This document shows positions 46,521 through 58,669 of a DNA stretch of 64,000 nt, in pieces. Position 1 is the first letter of the stretch. Each line of letters opens with the position of its first letter. Made by a program: the position numbers and the translations under genes. The stretch is from Siphonodentalium dalli (taxonomy: Eukaryota; Mollusca; Scaphopoda; Gadilida; Siphonodentaliidae): positions 74,302,705 through 74,366,704 of the forward strand of contig CP136067.1 of the NCBI GenBank assembly GCA_032622095.1, read 5' to 3'. The notes under the pieces are model-generated. The model had not been told where the DNA came from. It made no database searches and worked only from the letters and a program-made list of their open reading frames with translations.

Positions 46521-47083
46521 GGCCACTATTAAAAATATTTGTGTTTGTCCACTCCTGACCCTAGATTTTGGAAGTGGGTAGGTAGGTACGTAAATATTTT
46601 ATATTTTTTTTCATTAGACCTGATATTTATACCATGTTATAATTTTCCCATATAATAAAACATATCACAAATATCATGATTCGGCATGCTTTATTTGACT
46701 AGTTATGTTGCTGAAAATTGTCATTGTGAATTTCTGCACATTTCTTGCACACTGGCCGCACCACCTTGTATCTCTTTAATATGTCAGGGTCCCTTGTGCA
46801 GTTTAATAGGCCCACAGCAGTGGCAGCAGATGTCCAGACTCTCTTGCGAAGAATAAAACGCAAATTCAACATGAGCTTCACAAGATTGTTGTTCAATTGA
46901 CATGTATATCAAGGGTCGGGGCACACATGGCAGGATCGATGCATGTATCCCGGATTTTCAGTCAGTTATATTTAGGCGTGTTGGGTGGCCTGACTGTGTC
47001 TCTCAGATTTTATTCATTGAACACAGGGGGGTAAAAATGAGTCGGTCGGGAGTGGACAAACAAACCTAATTTTAATGTCGGCC
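46521..47083. mobile_element. Harbinger-like element, copy 2 (563 bp, TAG duplication)
   Basis: TAG duplicated at 46518-46520 and 47084-47086. Ends GGCCACTATTAAAAATA..TTTGTGTTTGTCCACTCC (left) and inverted GGCCGACATTAAAATTA..TTTGTTTGTCCACTCC (right). Left GGGTAGGTAGGTACGTAAAT and right GGTCGGGAGTGGACAAACAA subterminal blocks match those of 15713-16794, in the same orientation. Internal sequence differs, so the two are separate deletion derivatives. Confidence 0.82.
46699..46896 (-). pseudogene. Exon-like frame in Harbinger-like copy 2
   Basis: A minus-strand frame of about 65 codons with R-F-I-L-R-K-R-V-W-T-S-A-A-T-A-V-G-L-L-N-C then V-V-R-P-V-C-K-K-C-A-E-I and a stop near the left end of the element. 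The C-x2-C pair suggests half of a metal site. Its position and strand fit a last exon of a gene whose first exon could be the frame at 16204-16574 in copy 1. Family not recognised. Confidence 0.35.
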
Positions 47084-47086
47084 TAG

Positions 47087-47571
47087 GGCACCATTCTGAA
47101 GAATTCACTGGCTGACTAGCTGGCAGCCATGATGAATTTGAAAATTATCACAATGAAATGAACATATTGGATAACCACCTAGGAGTAAAAATATGTATTA
47201 CCGTGTATATCTGACACCGGAAATTATGCAGGAATTTTACCAATTTTGTCCTCTGGATAGTTAGTATATCACCGTTAGAATTTTATCAATTTCATTAATA
47301 ATGCATAATAATTAGGAAAAGAGTCTCTCGCTGAATACGTTCGTTATACAATGACCCTGACAGATTATAGATGATGAGTTAAACAGTTCAGCAGATTACT
47401 ATTTAATGATATTGAGTTCCTGAATGGGAAAATATCTATCATGAGACCTAAAGCGTCTCATATTTAATACACCCTCTTCAATTTTCTTGAGTCATCAATG
47501 TGTTTCTGAAGAATGAAGAATGGGATGGGAATTTGTATGGAAATTGTCAGCGCATCAACACACAATCAGAC
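47087..47571. other. Intron 5 spacer
   Basis: Nothing recognised between the Harbinger-like and piggyBac-like elements. Confidence 0.35.
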
Positions 47572-47575
47572 TTAA

Positions 47576-47895
47576 CCTCTTCGCTGCTAAATGACATTAT
47601 GACATCGTGTGCTGGGCTGTTGACGTTATTGCTATTTTCCAATGGGAAAATGTAGCGGGAATGTCAAAAGAACCATAAAAGTGACTCAGCTGAAAGGCTA
47701 TTATCGTTCACAATCGTGGAACATCATACACTGTTTGAAACGTCGAGATACAGTTATTCTGATGCACTAATCTCTGAGTTCCAGTTATGTATGATGGCCT
47801 ACTGCTAGTGTGCTGAAGTAGGTCCGTAGTACCTATGGACCATATAGCACACGGCGTGCACTTTTACGTCCGTAATAGATACAGCAGTGAAGAGG
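47576..47895. mobile_element. piggyBac-like MITE, 320 bp, TTAA duplication
   Basis: TTAA at 47572-47575 and 47896-47899 flanks inverted ends CCTCTTCGCTGCT / AGCAGTGAAGAGG. TTAA duplication with a CC(C/T)TTTGCCTGC-like terminus is the piggyBac hallmark. Contains no frame. Confidence 0.8.
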
Positions 47896-47899
47896 TTAA

Positions 47900-48712
47900 T
47901 CTTAATCATTAGTTGCTAGTGTACAGCAAATTACAAATCAGAATATATTTACTGTCATGCGAATTGGCACTGTCGCCATCCACAAAGAAACAACTTTGTA
48001 GACCAGAAATCAACAAATATTGTCATTTTTTTTCAATAAAGGTCGATAAACGAGATATACCCCGCTGGACAAAACAAGTGTCCACTTGACCATGGTGCGG
48101 TTAGCGTTGCCACCATGGCCGAACTGCAACTACACCGGGGATCCACTGGCTAACTGCAGTTGGGCGGCGGCGGTGGACTTGTCGTTCGGCTGCAGTGTAG
48201 TTGCCGGTCGGGCGCAGTGTACTTGCCATTCGGCCACGGTGTTCTTGCCGTTAGGCCATGGTGTATTTGCCGTTCTTGAAAGGGAATATTGCGGAGAACG
48301 TGACATGTAATCATGTTCACCCAAACAACAGTTACGATGTAGCAAACAATGTCGATTTGAGAGATGCAGATGTGCGCAAAACTTGTGCTAAATTAATTGG
48401 CTTTCCATGAAACACTGCAGCAGCCTGAGCATACTGCTTCCTTGTTAGGCCAACATGAATGATATGCACCTTTCCCCAATCCAGCCCGCCCCTACCCCAA
48501 CACCCGACCTATGTCAAACATAAATGAATAATAAACCAAGTGATCATCCAAAATCTCAAATAAATGTCCGACATTTTCCCATTTATTTTCGCTCTATCAA
48601 CAAAACTGGAATAGCTGAGAATGTACTTCCGCTGCAAAAACAAAAGTAGCGGAAGAGGTGTTTGGTGTTTCAAAACGCGAGCACATGGTTCTCCGATTTT
48701 GACATTGGCATA
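47900..48712. other. Intron 5 spacer
   Basis: A GC-rich stretch at 48090-48260 has several diverged TTGCCGTTCGGCCACGGTG-type units (CTTGTCGTTCGGCTG, CTTGCCATTCGGCCACGG, CTTGCCGTTAGGCCATGG, TTTGCCGTTC), a short degenerate tandem repeat of about 27 bp. Nothing else recognised. Confidence 0.5.
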
Positions 48713-48714
48713 TA

Positions 48715-50222
48715 CAGTGAAACCTGCTTTGAGCGACCACTGCCAAGAGCGACCACCTCGCTTTAACGACCGCATTGGCTTTGTACGGACTGGTTTTACT
48801 ATATAAATGACCTGCCGTGAGTGACCACCTGTCAAACGCGACCAGCGGTCGGTGATTTGTGGCAAAAATGACCAAATTTACCCGTTATGAACGACCACCA
48901 GACATGAAAAATAAGTCTTTAACCAGTGCTTTTCCGACATTAACACCCATTGTGAGCCCCAAATGCTTCAGCAGGATGCATTTCTTTGATTAAAAATATT
49001 TGCAATCAGTTGCTTCATCACATATTATGATTTGGGGATTCCCCACCGGGACATGTGACTAAGCGGAATTCCCAGCAGGGGAGATATAACATTGGTTCAT
49101 TTTAATCCAAAAGTAGTATATTTGGGAACGTGGATTATAAAAACTTCATCACTCTTATTATTTTTGACGTGAATGTTGACGATGTGTTTGACCTAACTAA
49201 TGTATGATGAAATTCAAAAAAGATCCTATATTCCAAAGTAGCATAAAATTTAGACTATGCTTGGCTGTACTGTTGTTTTAGCGATAGTCCTATCATTAAT
49301 CCAGTTGCTGCCTAATTGTGGCGAAGCATGAAAACGCTTAGGGCAAAGTGTCAAACTTACTCAACGCGGGGATTTAATGTCTGCACCCGAAGCGTGCAGC
49401 ATAAAGGAACCTTTGTTTAATAAATACAGGAGTTCGCGTCCTCCCGCTATGTCTTATTGAACGAACCATCAACACTTTGACAATGCATACTTTCCAAGTT
49501 TTTATAATTCTCATTCCCGGGCTTCATATTAAATTAAATCATTCCATGTGACATCATCAAGTACTAGTAGAAGTTTGCAGACACTACGCAATGAACTATG
49601 TCGCAACAAATGAAACATCAAAGAGATATTCCGTAGTCACGAAATGGAGGTCAATCATGTACGTATCCAGAATCATTACAGATCAGGTCAAGGACACGCA
49701 CTATTTATGAATTTTCTGCAGCTGTTTGCAGTTTTATTCGAAGATACTAATACATCCAAAATAATATAATATGTGAGACAGGGAATGAAATAAAGACACG
49801 CAGTGACGACTGATGTACGTTTATTCCCTTTTTATCAAGTTATCATGTTGGGAGTTGATTTGCGCCCGGCAATCTGTTTTGTTCTCCCTTCTGTCGCGAC
49901 TCACATGCCCGATGTGTTCTCTGATCGGCTGTTTTTACTGCATTATTTAACATGCATTTACCTGTATAAATCTCTTCTTTTTTTTGTACTAATATTAATT
50001 TAAAGTATACATTATTTAAAAAAGATTAGACATATAATCACAATCATTTTCAACCAGTTTGTGTATAAAAATAATTCTCTTGCTCAGACATCTAACACTG
50101 ATGATCAGATGATAGATGTCAGTTCAGTCGAAATTGGAACAAACCTGTCGTCGGCGACCACCTGTCATTAACGACCATTTTGTGTTGGCAAAATGGGTGG
50201 TCTCTCATAACAGGTTTCACTG
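48715..50222. mobile_element. pogo-like (Tc1/mariner) non-autonomous element, 1508 bp
   Basis: TA at 48713-48714 and 50223-50224 flanks inverted ends CAGTGAAACCTGCTTTGAG and (right, inverted) CAGTGAAACCTGTTATGAG, each followed by GACCACC-type repeats (AGCGACCACC, AACGACC) for 70-190 bp. CAGTG(A/G)AACCT ends with TA duplication are typical of pogo/Tigger-related elements. No transposase. Confidence 0.85.
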
Positions 50223-50224
50223 TA

Positions 50225-51918
50225 CTGCAGAGTTCATTTTCTAACAATGATGGCTGAACATGGTGCCACTGTGTATTCTATTGTTTATTTAGGAAACTCT
50301 CTGTCTCATTCACGCTTGAATGAAGTTTTTTAAACAATAATCATGTTTGTTGAGATACTACTTGTCAATATATAATGTCATCGCTGTCCGTGTTTTTAAA
50401 ATGCAGATTCCTACTTGCATTATACCAGGAATAGACACAAGCATGCATGTTGTAAAGACCGCATGGCTTTTTGTGCATGCGAGGTTTCCCCAAATTACGC
50501 AATTCACTGTGCTTTGTGTGAGAAACTAAACAACACTCAACCTGAATTTTCTCTGACACAAAGTATATTTTGTGAATAATATCGCATTCATATCATCATT
50601 ATGCTAACTATTAGTATATTCTTGAGGAAATTATCATAAATTGATAAATGTTATTTCTAAATTATAACCTACAATGAAGGCCTCCCTTCCCTTTAAAACA
50701 TGACATGCAAAATTTCAGGCAAATCGGTTCAAGAGCACCTGAGCCCGTTTTATACGTCGAGCCAGACACAGGTCGCACCAGCCTATCAAAGATGGCGCGA
50801 CTGGAGCACGGCGTATAAAACCAACTGGCTCGTCAGAATTTCTCTGGCACGACCCGATGTGCTACATGACTGGTGCCTTCATGCTACACACGTCTGTAGC
50901 TCAACGCTGTTTTATACGACGTGCTAATCACGGGTCGCATAAGATGATTAAGTGAAAATCACTCCCCATTTAGGACGCCTTTGGCGGAGAGCATGCACAA
51001 TTTGCCAGAGACCTGCCAATGTCGAGCCAAGCAAAGTTAGAATGACCCGTATTTGGCGCGACTTATATAACAGGCCTAAGATATAACGCATTTGCCAATG
51101 ATATTTTCCCTGATATAATGCGTTCCTTTGAAGGCGAATGTGCTTTCAGTGGTGCCCGTCATTATGACATACCAAAGCCAGATTCCGGACAAACTCTTTG
51201 CACTGTTTAATCTATATATTGTCCAGGAAATGTCTATCTGCGCATGTCTACCATGGGTCAGGGACATACGGAAGAGGTCCTGGTGAATTGGAGTGTCCAA
51301 GCAGGAAGCGGTAAACGTTGTATCTGAAGCCATTCTAATTATACATATACAATTTATCAATGCGATCGTTGGGTATATATTGGTGCGTAAACCTAGATTG
51401 TTTGTGGTTTCTGTTGTTATTTATGTGGTATGGATACCACTACGAGTTAACTCGCAGTAGCAGTCCCCATGGAACCGTTTACTACAAGTTTACTCGTAGT
51501 GGCAGCCAACTTGTTAAAGATGCATAAATAACATTACAGAGCCTTCCTTATAAGATTAGAAGATAAGTAGGAAAATTGGTACACATATGTTGACATGACC
51601 AGGGGAATGTCATGGGATAGGCGCCTTTGACCTCAAATGACTACTGAAAGGGGGACTAATAAATTGCATGATCAATATTAAAGAGCATATATATTTAAAA
51701 TACTATGTTTCTTAATATCAGAACAGACTTGAATGGATAGAATTTGCTTAGTAAATTAACTGACAAGGAATGATTTTGGCTCCTTTTATACTGACTGTAA
51801 TCTGAATAGATTAACATCATATGTTTCTAAACCATCATTTGTTTCTAAATATATTGCATTATTAATTATGTGCTCAATAACATATACAGTACATGTTAAT
51901 ATTTTACCTTTATTTTAG
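50225..51918. other. Intron 5 distal part
   Basis: A patch at 50740-50930 has TTTTATACGTCGAGCCAG, GCGTATAAAACCAACTGGCTC and TTTTATACGACGTGC, a partly inverted GC-richer repeat. At 51432-51505, CCACTACGAGTTAACTCG and its echo TTTACTCGTAGTGG form a palindromic cluster. No gene recognised. Confidence 0.45.
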
Positions 51919-51992
51919 GCTTCACATTTCTTCTGGGGACTGTGGGGTATTGTTCAAGCTCAGTATTCAAAGATTGATTTTGACTTTTTACA
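51919..51992 (+). CDS. ETNK: Ethanolamine kinase exon 6 of the visible set
   Basis: A 74-nt exon encoding residues 268-291, A-S-H-F-F-W-G-L-W-G-I-V-Q-A-Q-Y-S then I-D-F-D-F-L. The A-S-H-(F/L)-F-W-(G/A)-L-W segment is one of the most conserved stretches of the choline/ethanolamine kinase family. The acceptor is TTTATTTTAG and the donor is CA|GTAAGT, close to consensus. Two bases carry into the last exon. Confidence 0.95.
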
Positions 51993-52734
51993 GTAAGTAA
52001 TATTGTTTATCCCTCTTTACCTAATATAATATATATAATCTTACAAATAACATTGCCGCCATGAAACTAATTAAGTCTTGAATTTTTAAACTAAATTTTT
52101 GTCTCGATTGGTTCTAGCAGTTATTTTGGTTCTTACTTCTTACATAGCACAGCCTTCATAATACTGAGGCTAAGGCCAAAAACAAAAGATATTTGATTCT
52201 CAGGCAACAAAACTAATTTCCATTTGACAGTTTCCTATTTTCGTGTTATTCATATTAATAACTTCAATAAACAGTTGAACAGTATGCATGTTTAATGTGT
52301 TGTTAAACAAATCTTAATCCTATACTACAAAATATTAAAAATAGCACAGTCCCAACTGCGTTTATGTTGGTTTGTTTACTCACCAAAATTCTAGGGTCAA
52401 GGTTAACCCCGTTGGGTGACAAACTGCGGATGGAACGAGATACAGGACCAAATGACAAACTGTGGGACAGTATTTGTAAATGCCTGGTAGGGCAGATATC
52501 TTGAAGAACATAGTACGTAGAGCACTCATTTTCATGTCGATTGAAAGCTTGATATTCACTCCAACCAATTAAATGAATCACCGGCTGAACATTACATTAT
52601 TCAGCCAACAACTTACCTACCCTAAAATTGTAAAAATCAAGGCTGCGGGACAGCTGTAGAATTGCATTTTTTACAGCGAAAAAATTATCCCCATGAGCTA
52701 ACTTGGTATGGAAATGCACAACATAAATGTATTT
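51993..52734. other. Intron 6 proximal part
   Basis: No exon, RNA gene or clear repeat seen. Confidence 0.35.
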
Positions 52735-53212
52735 AATCGAGCGAAGTGGTTATTTTTGTACACCTAGAGACCGATTAACCCACTTGTGCGAAAGTATCAC
52801 GAAAAATGGAACTGTCTTCAGAAATTGGAAAACGGGGCGCTTGTTCTTGGAGAGCATTTTTGTCAAAATTCACAGAGAAGTGGAAATATTTTGGCAAAAA
52901 ATTACATTCCTTGTGTCTATGCCCGATTATATGGAATAAATCAGTGGGAATAGAAATTATTTTTGTAAATATCGAGTCTACTTTTAACTTAATTTAAATC
53001 AGCGTTAAATGTATATATAGTTTGTGTGTTCAGTGCGGCAATAAACGTTTCACCACAGCCATATCGTATATGGAAATGAAAGCAAAGTAGCCCACTCTGT
53101 GGTTTTATACCTAATATGTGTTGTATGCAAGCGTATTCATCAACAACTGTAAATTCTAAACATTGCTGTTGAAGGTAGTCTTTCCATTAGTACCTTCCCA
53201 TATATGGGTTAA

Positions 53213-53539
53213 TTGGGCTGAAGGGGTCACTCTCACCAAAAAATGTACTGAAGGGTACACAGGATTTGAAAATGTGCTGAAGGGTACACAGGGGTTGTGA
53301 TTGGCACTAACACCGTTATTTAAACTTTGTTTCTGAAAGTCTGGCGCCCATTAGCAGTTTGTTTTCGGTTCATTTTAATGTTCATTGGAACATAAAACAA
53401 TTACTCTCTGACAGAAATCATGGCAGATACGAAAACTAAACGCCGTTTAAAACGACATTTCAAAACCTGTGTACCCTTCAAATTTTCAAAACCTGTGTAC
53501 CCTTCAGCACTTTATTTTGTGAGAGTGACCCCTTCAGCA
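53213..53539. mobile_element. MITE-like inverted repeat, 327 bp, TTAA at both ends
   Basis: GCTGAAGGGGTCACTCTCAC (53218) and its complement GTGAGAGTGACCCCTTCAGC (to 53538), with doubled CTGAAGGGTACACAGG units inside each arm. TTAA lies at 53209-53212 and 53540-53543. A wider inverted pair (CGAAGTGGTTATTTTTGTAC at 52742; GTACAAAAGAAACAGCCGCT at 53557) suggests it sits within an older inverted repeat. Confidence 0.7.
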
Positions 53540-53549
53540 TTAATTGGTC

Positions 53550-53910
53550 TATAGATGTACAAAAGAAACAGCCGCTTCGCTTTAATGAATCCATGTATGC
53601 TGTGCAATAGATGCTATTTTATTAGGGGCATGTGAAAATGATTTTCGCAAAAACGTGGCATCATTATAGCAGTTTTTCGTCATTATTGCATTCCATAATG
53701 TTGCAAGGTTTCATAAATTTTTCGCCGTTCTTTTGATGTACAAAAACAGCTGCTTCGCTGGAATGAATACATTTATGTTGTGCAATAGATGTAATTTTAT
53801 AAGCGGGCATGTGAAAAAATGTGAAAAATATGACTTCATTACAGCAGTTTTTTCGTCATTATCGCATTCCATTACTTTGCAAGTTTTCATCAATTTTTTG
53901 TCATTTTCAC
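53550..53910. repeat. Tandem duplication of about 185 bp
   Basis: GATGTACAAAA.AAACAGC.GCTTCGCT, GTGCAATAGATG, GGGCATGTGAAAA and TTTTTCGTCATTAT.GCATTCCAT occur in the same order in 53555-53735 and 53736-53905. Confidence 0.8.
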
Positions 53911-54715
53911 TGTTTTGTTTAAACATTTTTTAGCCGTGTTTGTTTTCGTCAATATGGCAGCTTTGTTTCCATCAATATTCATTATTGGCTGTAGTGTCGA
54001 TATGGTTGGCAGTACATCTGTTAATTTTTGCGTTTAACCATTGTCGCAGTTTTACCAATGTGTCGACGCATTCTTCTTTTAAGTAGAGTACTGGTATACA
54101 ATTATATATATCAGCTATCAAATTTGAGTCTGTTAAAAAGTTAAGTTAATACAAAAACAATAATTATTAGTTTTATTAAGTTAATATAAGTTCATTTGGA
54201 TAATACGTAATTGGAAATCCCACGGAGAGCACATGCTCAGACTGACTTCATGTTGTGTTGTGCTATTTTTAGCACTGGAATTTCCCAAGCCAAACCTAGT
54301 TTCGTTTGTGGTTCCAATTGACTGATATAAGAGAGTGGAGTATATGTTTGATTTTTTCTCAATTCTTTATTGAATAAATATTTAAACATGTCTAATGATA
54401 TACATCACAATATTAATACATGAACATAGGGGGATATGGCTCTATGTCTGGCATGGTTAGGGCTTGTTCCATGTCGGTATAAAGTGCAGTTACATGAACA
54501 GCGTTTCTATTTATATTGCGCACGACCACTGCAGGCCTGCGTATTGGAGGCGAACGACGGTTCGGTTCACCTGGAGGTTGTGAAATCTAGGTCGCGTCAA
54601 AGTTGTATGTGGCTCTCGTGATACTGAATATAGCAGTTTGTGTAACCTATGGGTACCTAAGCACAACCAGACAACCGACAAATATGTTACGGCTTACGAT
54701 TTATTTTGCATTCGG
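53911..54715. other. Intron 6 spacer before repeat copy B
   Basis: No gene recognised; TTTTTAGCACTGGAATTTCC near 54265 and short open frames only. Confidence 0.35.
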
Positions 54716-57592
54716 CAGGCCTGCCAGTGCCAATTTCAAAAGAGTCCAAAACATGGCTCTTCTCCTTCTATTACTACATATCCATATGATTATCTGGTAA
54801 ATAGAAAACCTAAATGAATAACACAAATGAAAGCATTTGTATCATCACACATATAAAGCGCCGTTCCGCAAGAAGCCTTTATATTGTGCATGACCACTGC
54901 CCAGTACCAGTGACTGGCGGGGTGCTACCATCATTGATTTGGAAAACAAATCTTCAAGGGCGAATGCCACAGCTCCTGAGCCTTAGGGTGGGGAAGACTC
55001 ATCATGTGCCACTAACAGCGCACCAGCCAACCAGACTTCAGTTCTTCCCAGATGTAACCGCAGCTCGAGCTCTCATTTGCTCTCGCAATTCAGAAGACGG
55101 ATGTACTTGCGCCTGTATAATCATCAGTTGTGTTTTTCTCAAATTCAATGTCATTGTGGGATAGACCTCATAACATGCATGTTCCATGGCACTTTCACAT
55201 TCCCATAATTTAACTGCGATGGGAACGATTTTATATATACCTTCCAATAGTTTAATATTGAATCAATGATTACTATGACCATGCACATTTTGTCAAGGGG
55301 GAACAGTGCACAGTTTAATATTCGTGAATTAGAAAATTACAATTGCATACGGCTGCGTGAACAATTGCTCCTGTCTCCTGGGATGGACTGAGACTACTGA
55401 CTCTTCCCCACGGTCCGTGGCCCACTCCATTACAAGAGTGGGTCTTGTCCCCCTGGAATCATACTCCCTCGGGATATTCCAGGCCTGCTCCACCATCTGC
55501 AGACTTTCCGTAAGTGTATAAAATGTTCTCCTCACCGTAAGTAAGGACACCGCTATGTTCTTGCACAGGAGAAATCGGATCTCATCGTCCTCTTCGCCGA
55601 GAAAAGACAGTATCTTACCTGCGGTTTAATTTCTAGCAGGTAAGATCACGTGGCCATAGTAAATAACGGAATTTACCTTATTAACCTTGTTTTGCAATAT
55701 CTAACAAATGTTTTGTATATTATGCTTGCTAATAACTAACAGAATGTCTTGTCTTGCTTATAGTCGAACAAGATTCGACTTTGATGGCCGTACGGGTTGC
55801 TCATGAATATACACGATATTGTCATAGTTGGTTGAGGGCCCATTGGTCCATGGTTTTACATTTTGAGCAAACATACCAGTCTTAACTCGGGCAGAAACCA
55901 TTCGGTCCCCCCTGGTCATGCTGCAAGCCCCGTCTTCTGCAGACCGTGGGAGGCAGGGTACCGTCCTCCGGAGATTCGGGCAACCAATCCTCCAGGACAC
56001 AAGCACCCGCGCCTTTGGCGACTGTTCTGGGTGGGGAAGCCTCGTTGTCCCGTGCCGCACAAAGCGCACCAGCCAACTGGCCTTCTGACGCTTCCCCACG
56101 GCGCTGTGGCCCACTCCATTACAAGGGTCGGTCTTGTCCCCCTGGAAACGTCATCCCAAGTGATACGTCCAGGCCTGCTCCTCTGCCGTCAGGGGATCCT
56201 AGTGGTATGTCATCGACGTTTATGTCAGCGTGTCAGGACCACCTGCATTTGGGAGATTCGGTTGGGGGGCTTTCCCTGGTCAAATGGATCCTTTCAATTT
56301 TCCTTTTTTCCGCCATTTTGGCCTTGGGGTGGGAAATAACACCTTAAAATCTAACTGCGAGCGCAATTGTTCCTCGTTCGAGCCATTCCCAGTGTGGGCT
56401 TCCCTCTAGTACCTTACCTCAACCTGATGCAGGCTGTTCTGTTGCTGGCGTCGATCCTGACATGCTTTCTAGTTTCTATAATTCTCCTGGCATCTGATGG
56501 CTTTGACGACGATGAGCAAGGATCTCGGGCCGACGGTGGTTCCCACTGTCGGTCAAGGATTCTGTCGTTCCTAGGGAACTCGCTTTGCGTACGGACACGA
56601 CACGGGTCGATCTCTTGTCAAAAACTTCATCACAGGATATGTGTCAAATCTTGTTACAATGAATTACACAAACTTTGCACAACTGTACCAGTCCTCGGGC
56701 TGTACCAGTTCGCGCCCCCTGGTCCTGCATCAGCGGACCGTGGCAGGCAGAGTGCCGTTCTCTGAGATTCGGGCAACCAATCCTCCGGGACAATAGCACC
56801 CGAGCCTTTGGAGGCTGTTCTGTGTGAGGAAGACTCGCTGTCGCGTCAATAGCGCTTTCTATTTGGGAAGATATAAATAGTAAATACCGCCATCACTCTC
56901 ATCGCAGGACACGAGAAAAAAGCAGCAGCAGAAGAAGAAGTCTCTACTGCTCGGTTTCTACTAGTAGCTGGCACGTATGGTATGGCACTGCCTGGGATGT
57001 TTATTCCAAAAGACAAAGGGGGAGGTACAAGCTTGAGCAATGCTGGAATCTGAATTTATGAGCTCTTTCACATAACATATCAAAGCTGATTCATGACTAA
57101 ATCACATTTACATGAAATCTGTTTGGAAGAGTACATTCCCGTCAAACTGGAATATTAAATTTATTGCTTGTTGCCTCCTCCTGGTCTTGCATTCTAATCC
57201 ATATAGTTCAGTTGAAGGGCTTCTCCTTGGCGGAAAAATATAATTTTTAAAATTAAAATTAGTTTTTCCTCAAGGGAAGCCCGAAACTGAACTATCATAG
57301 ATCCCTCCCATGGCGGTGCCATTCCCAACCCCGCGACTCGCAAATCTTATTATTAAAAGTCGGAAATAAAACTGGCTAGATGAATTGTTAAGAGTGCGGG
57401 ATTTGCACGGGACACATTCATGCGTGAGCTAATCCGAGCGCTGATTGACCGGAGTCGCTGATTGACCGGAGTAGGCTAATAAACGGACAATAAATTTTAA
57501 CCCTCCTGATAACACAAGGCCGAGGATAATAATCCATATAGTTCAGTTTCGGGCTTCCCTTGAGGAAAAACTAATTTTAATTTAAAAAATTA
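54716..57592. repeat. Long dispersed repeat, copy B
   Basis: Direct-orientation partner of 13917-17470. It lacks the Harbinger-like insertion (intact site at 56792-56800) but has 55305-55588, absent from A, and a further block at 57390-57530 with a doubled GCTGATTGACCGGAGT. Inner direct repeats (GTGGCCCACTCCATTAC at 55418 and 56106; CCTGGTCCTGCATCAGC-type at 55912 and 56718) suggest a mosaic or a split-repeat retroelement. A broken Ser/Pro-rich frame spans 55946-56590. Confidence 0.75.
57206..57297. repeat. Hairpin MITE-like inverted repeat, copy B counterpart
   Basis: ATAGTTCAGTTGAAGGGCTT and AAGCCCGAAACTGAACTAT close a fold-back with an AT-rich centre; half copy at 57537-57592. Counterpart of 17205-17301. 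Confidence 0.7.
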
Positions 57593-58018
57593 TATATTCC
57601 GATTGACGACAATAGCTCACAACTGCCTAAAGCCGGGTTGAACTAAAAATAAGAAAGTGATATCCTATATACATATACAAAATTATATATAGACAGTACA
57701 AATACATGTACCATCTCACGACGACAACATCACTATCTGAAATCAGAAAGGTGAAACCAGAATGTCCAAGCATGTTAAACTGGCTGGTGACACACATCAC
57801 TGAATATTGAGACAAAGTAATAATTATGTCTGAATTGGCATTGTAAGACGAAGAGGGGTACATGGTTAGAATAGATTAAGCAATTGAGCAAACACATTTT
57901 AATTTTGTATTCATGTATAAAACTCATGAAAACCTGTAATATCATATGAGTATGCTGCTACCAAAAATATGAATAAATTGTAAAAAAAAACAAAACCTAA
58001 TTTTAATGCAATAAATAG

Positions 58019-58158
58019 ATAGAACCGCATGAGTGTCTGGATTTTGAAGAAATTATCGCACGAGATTTGTTGGCGCAGTCCCGCACGAGAGGTATCGCGT
58101 TCCGCCAACAAATCTCGTGTGATAATTCGTCAAAATCCAGACACTCATGCGGTTCTAT
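58019..58158. repeat. Long near-perfect hairpin, 140 bp
   Basis: ATAGAACCGCATGAGTGTCT at 58019 pairs with AGACACTCATGCGGTTCTAT ending 58158. The stem continues through GGATTTTGA(A)GAA.TTATC.CACGAGATTTGTTGGCG, giving arms of about 56 bp with few mismatches around a 26-bp loop. It is the same size class as 25924-26064 but unrelated in sequence. Confidence 0.85.
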
Positions 58159-58590
58159 TTTTATTACATATCTCCGTATCATAGTAAATTGACTCAAAAT
58201 CGTACATCTCCGGTACAGAAAATGTGAATTTAATTGAGTTTTAACACTGAATGAAATAGTTCCGTCGACAGATTGCACTAGTGCGATTCTGAGAATTATC
58301 ACACGTCTGGAAACTCGTGCAATCATGCGAATTACGTTGATAGATATGTAATAAATAGTCCAGCCCAGAGGGACTTTGTGGTGATACAACAATTAACAAC
58401 GCAACACTCTTATTGGAAATTTTCGGCCACATAGCCTTCTTCGGCCAAATCAAGTTATACAGGTACAATCAATATTAATGTTGACTCCAATTAAACAAGT
58501 CCGTTCAATAGCCACACTTTTGCTTCAATGTTTGTGCCTCGATTGACGATGACGTACTAGTAATAATATGACGTTGCTTTTACCTGTGCC
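58159..58590. other. Spacer with a weaker inverted pair
   Basis: ATTGCACTAGTGCGATTCTG (58274) and AACTCGTGCAATCATGCGAAT (58312) are partly complementary. No gene. Confidence 0.4.
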
Positions 58591-58669
58591 GTGAATTGGA
58601 TTGCAAATTCACTCCATTCGGTATCGACGTATCCAAGCGCCTTAACTGGGCACATCTGAAGTCCACCAT

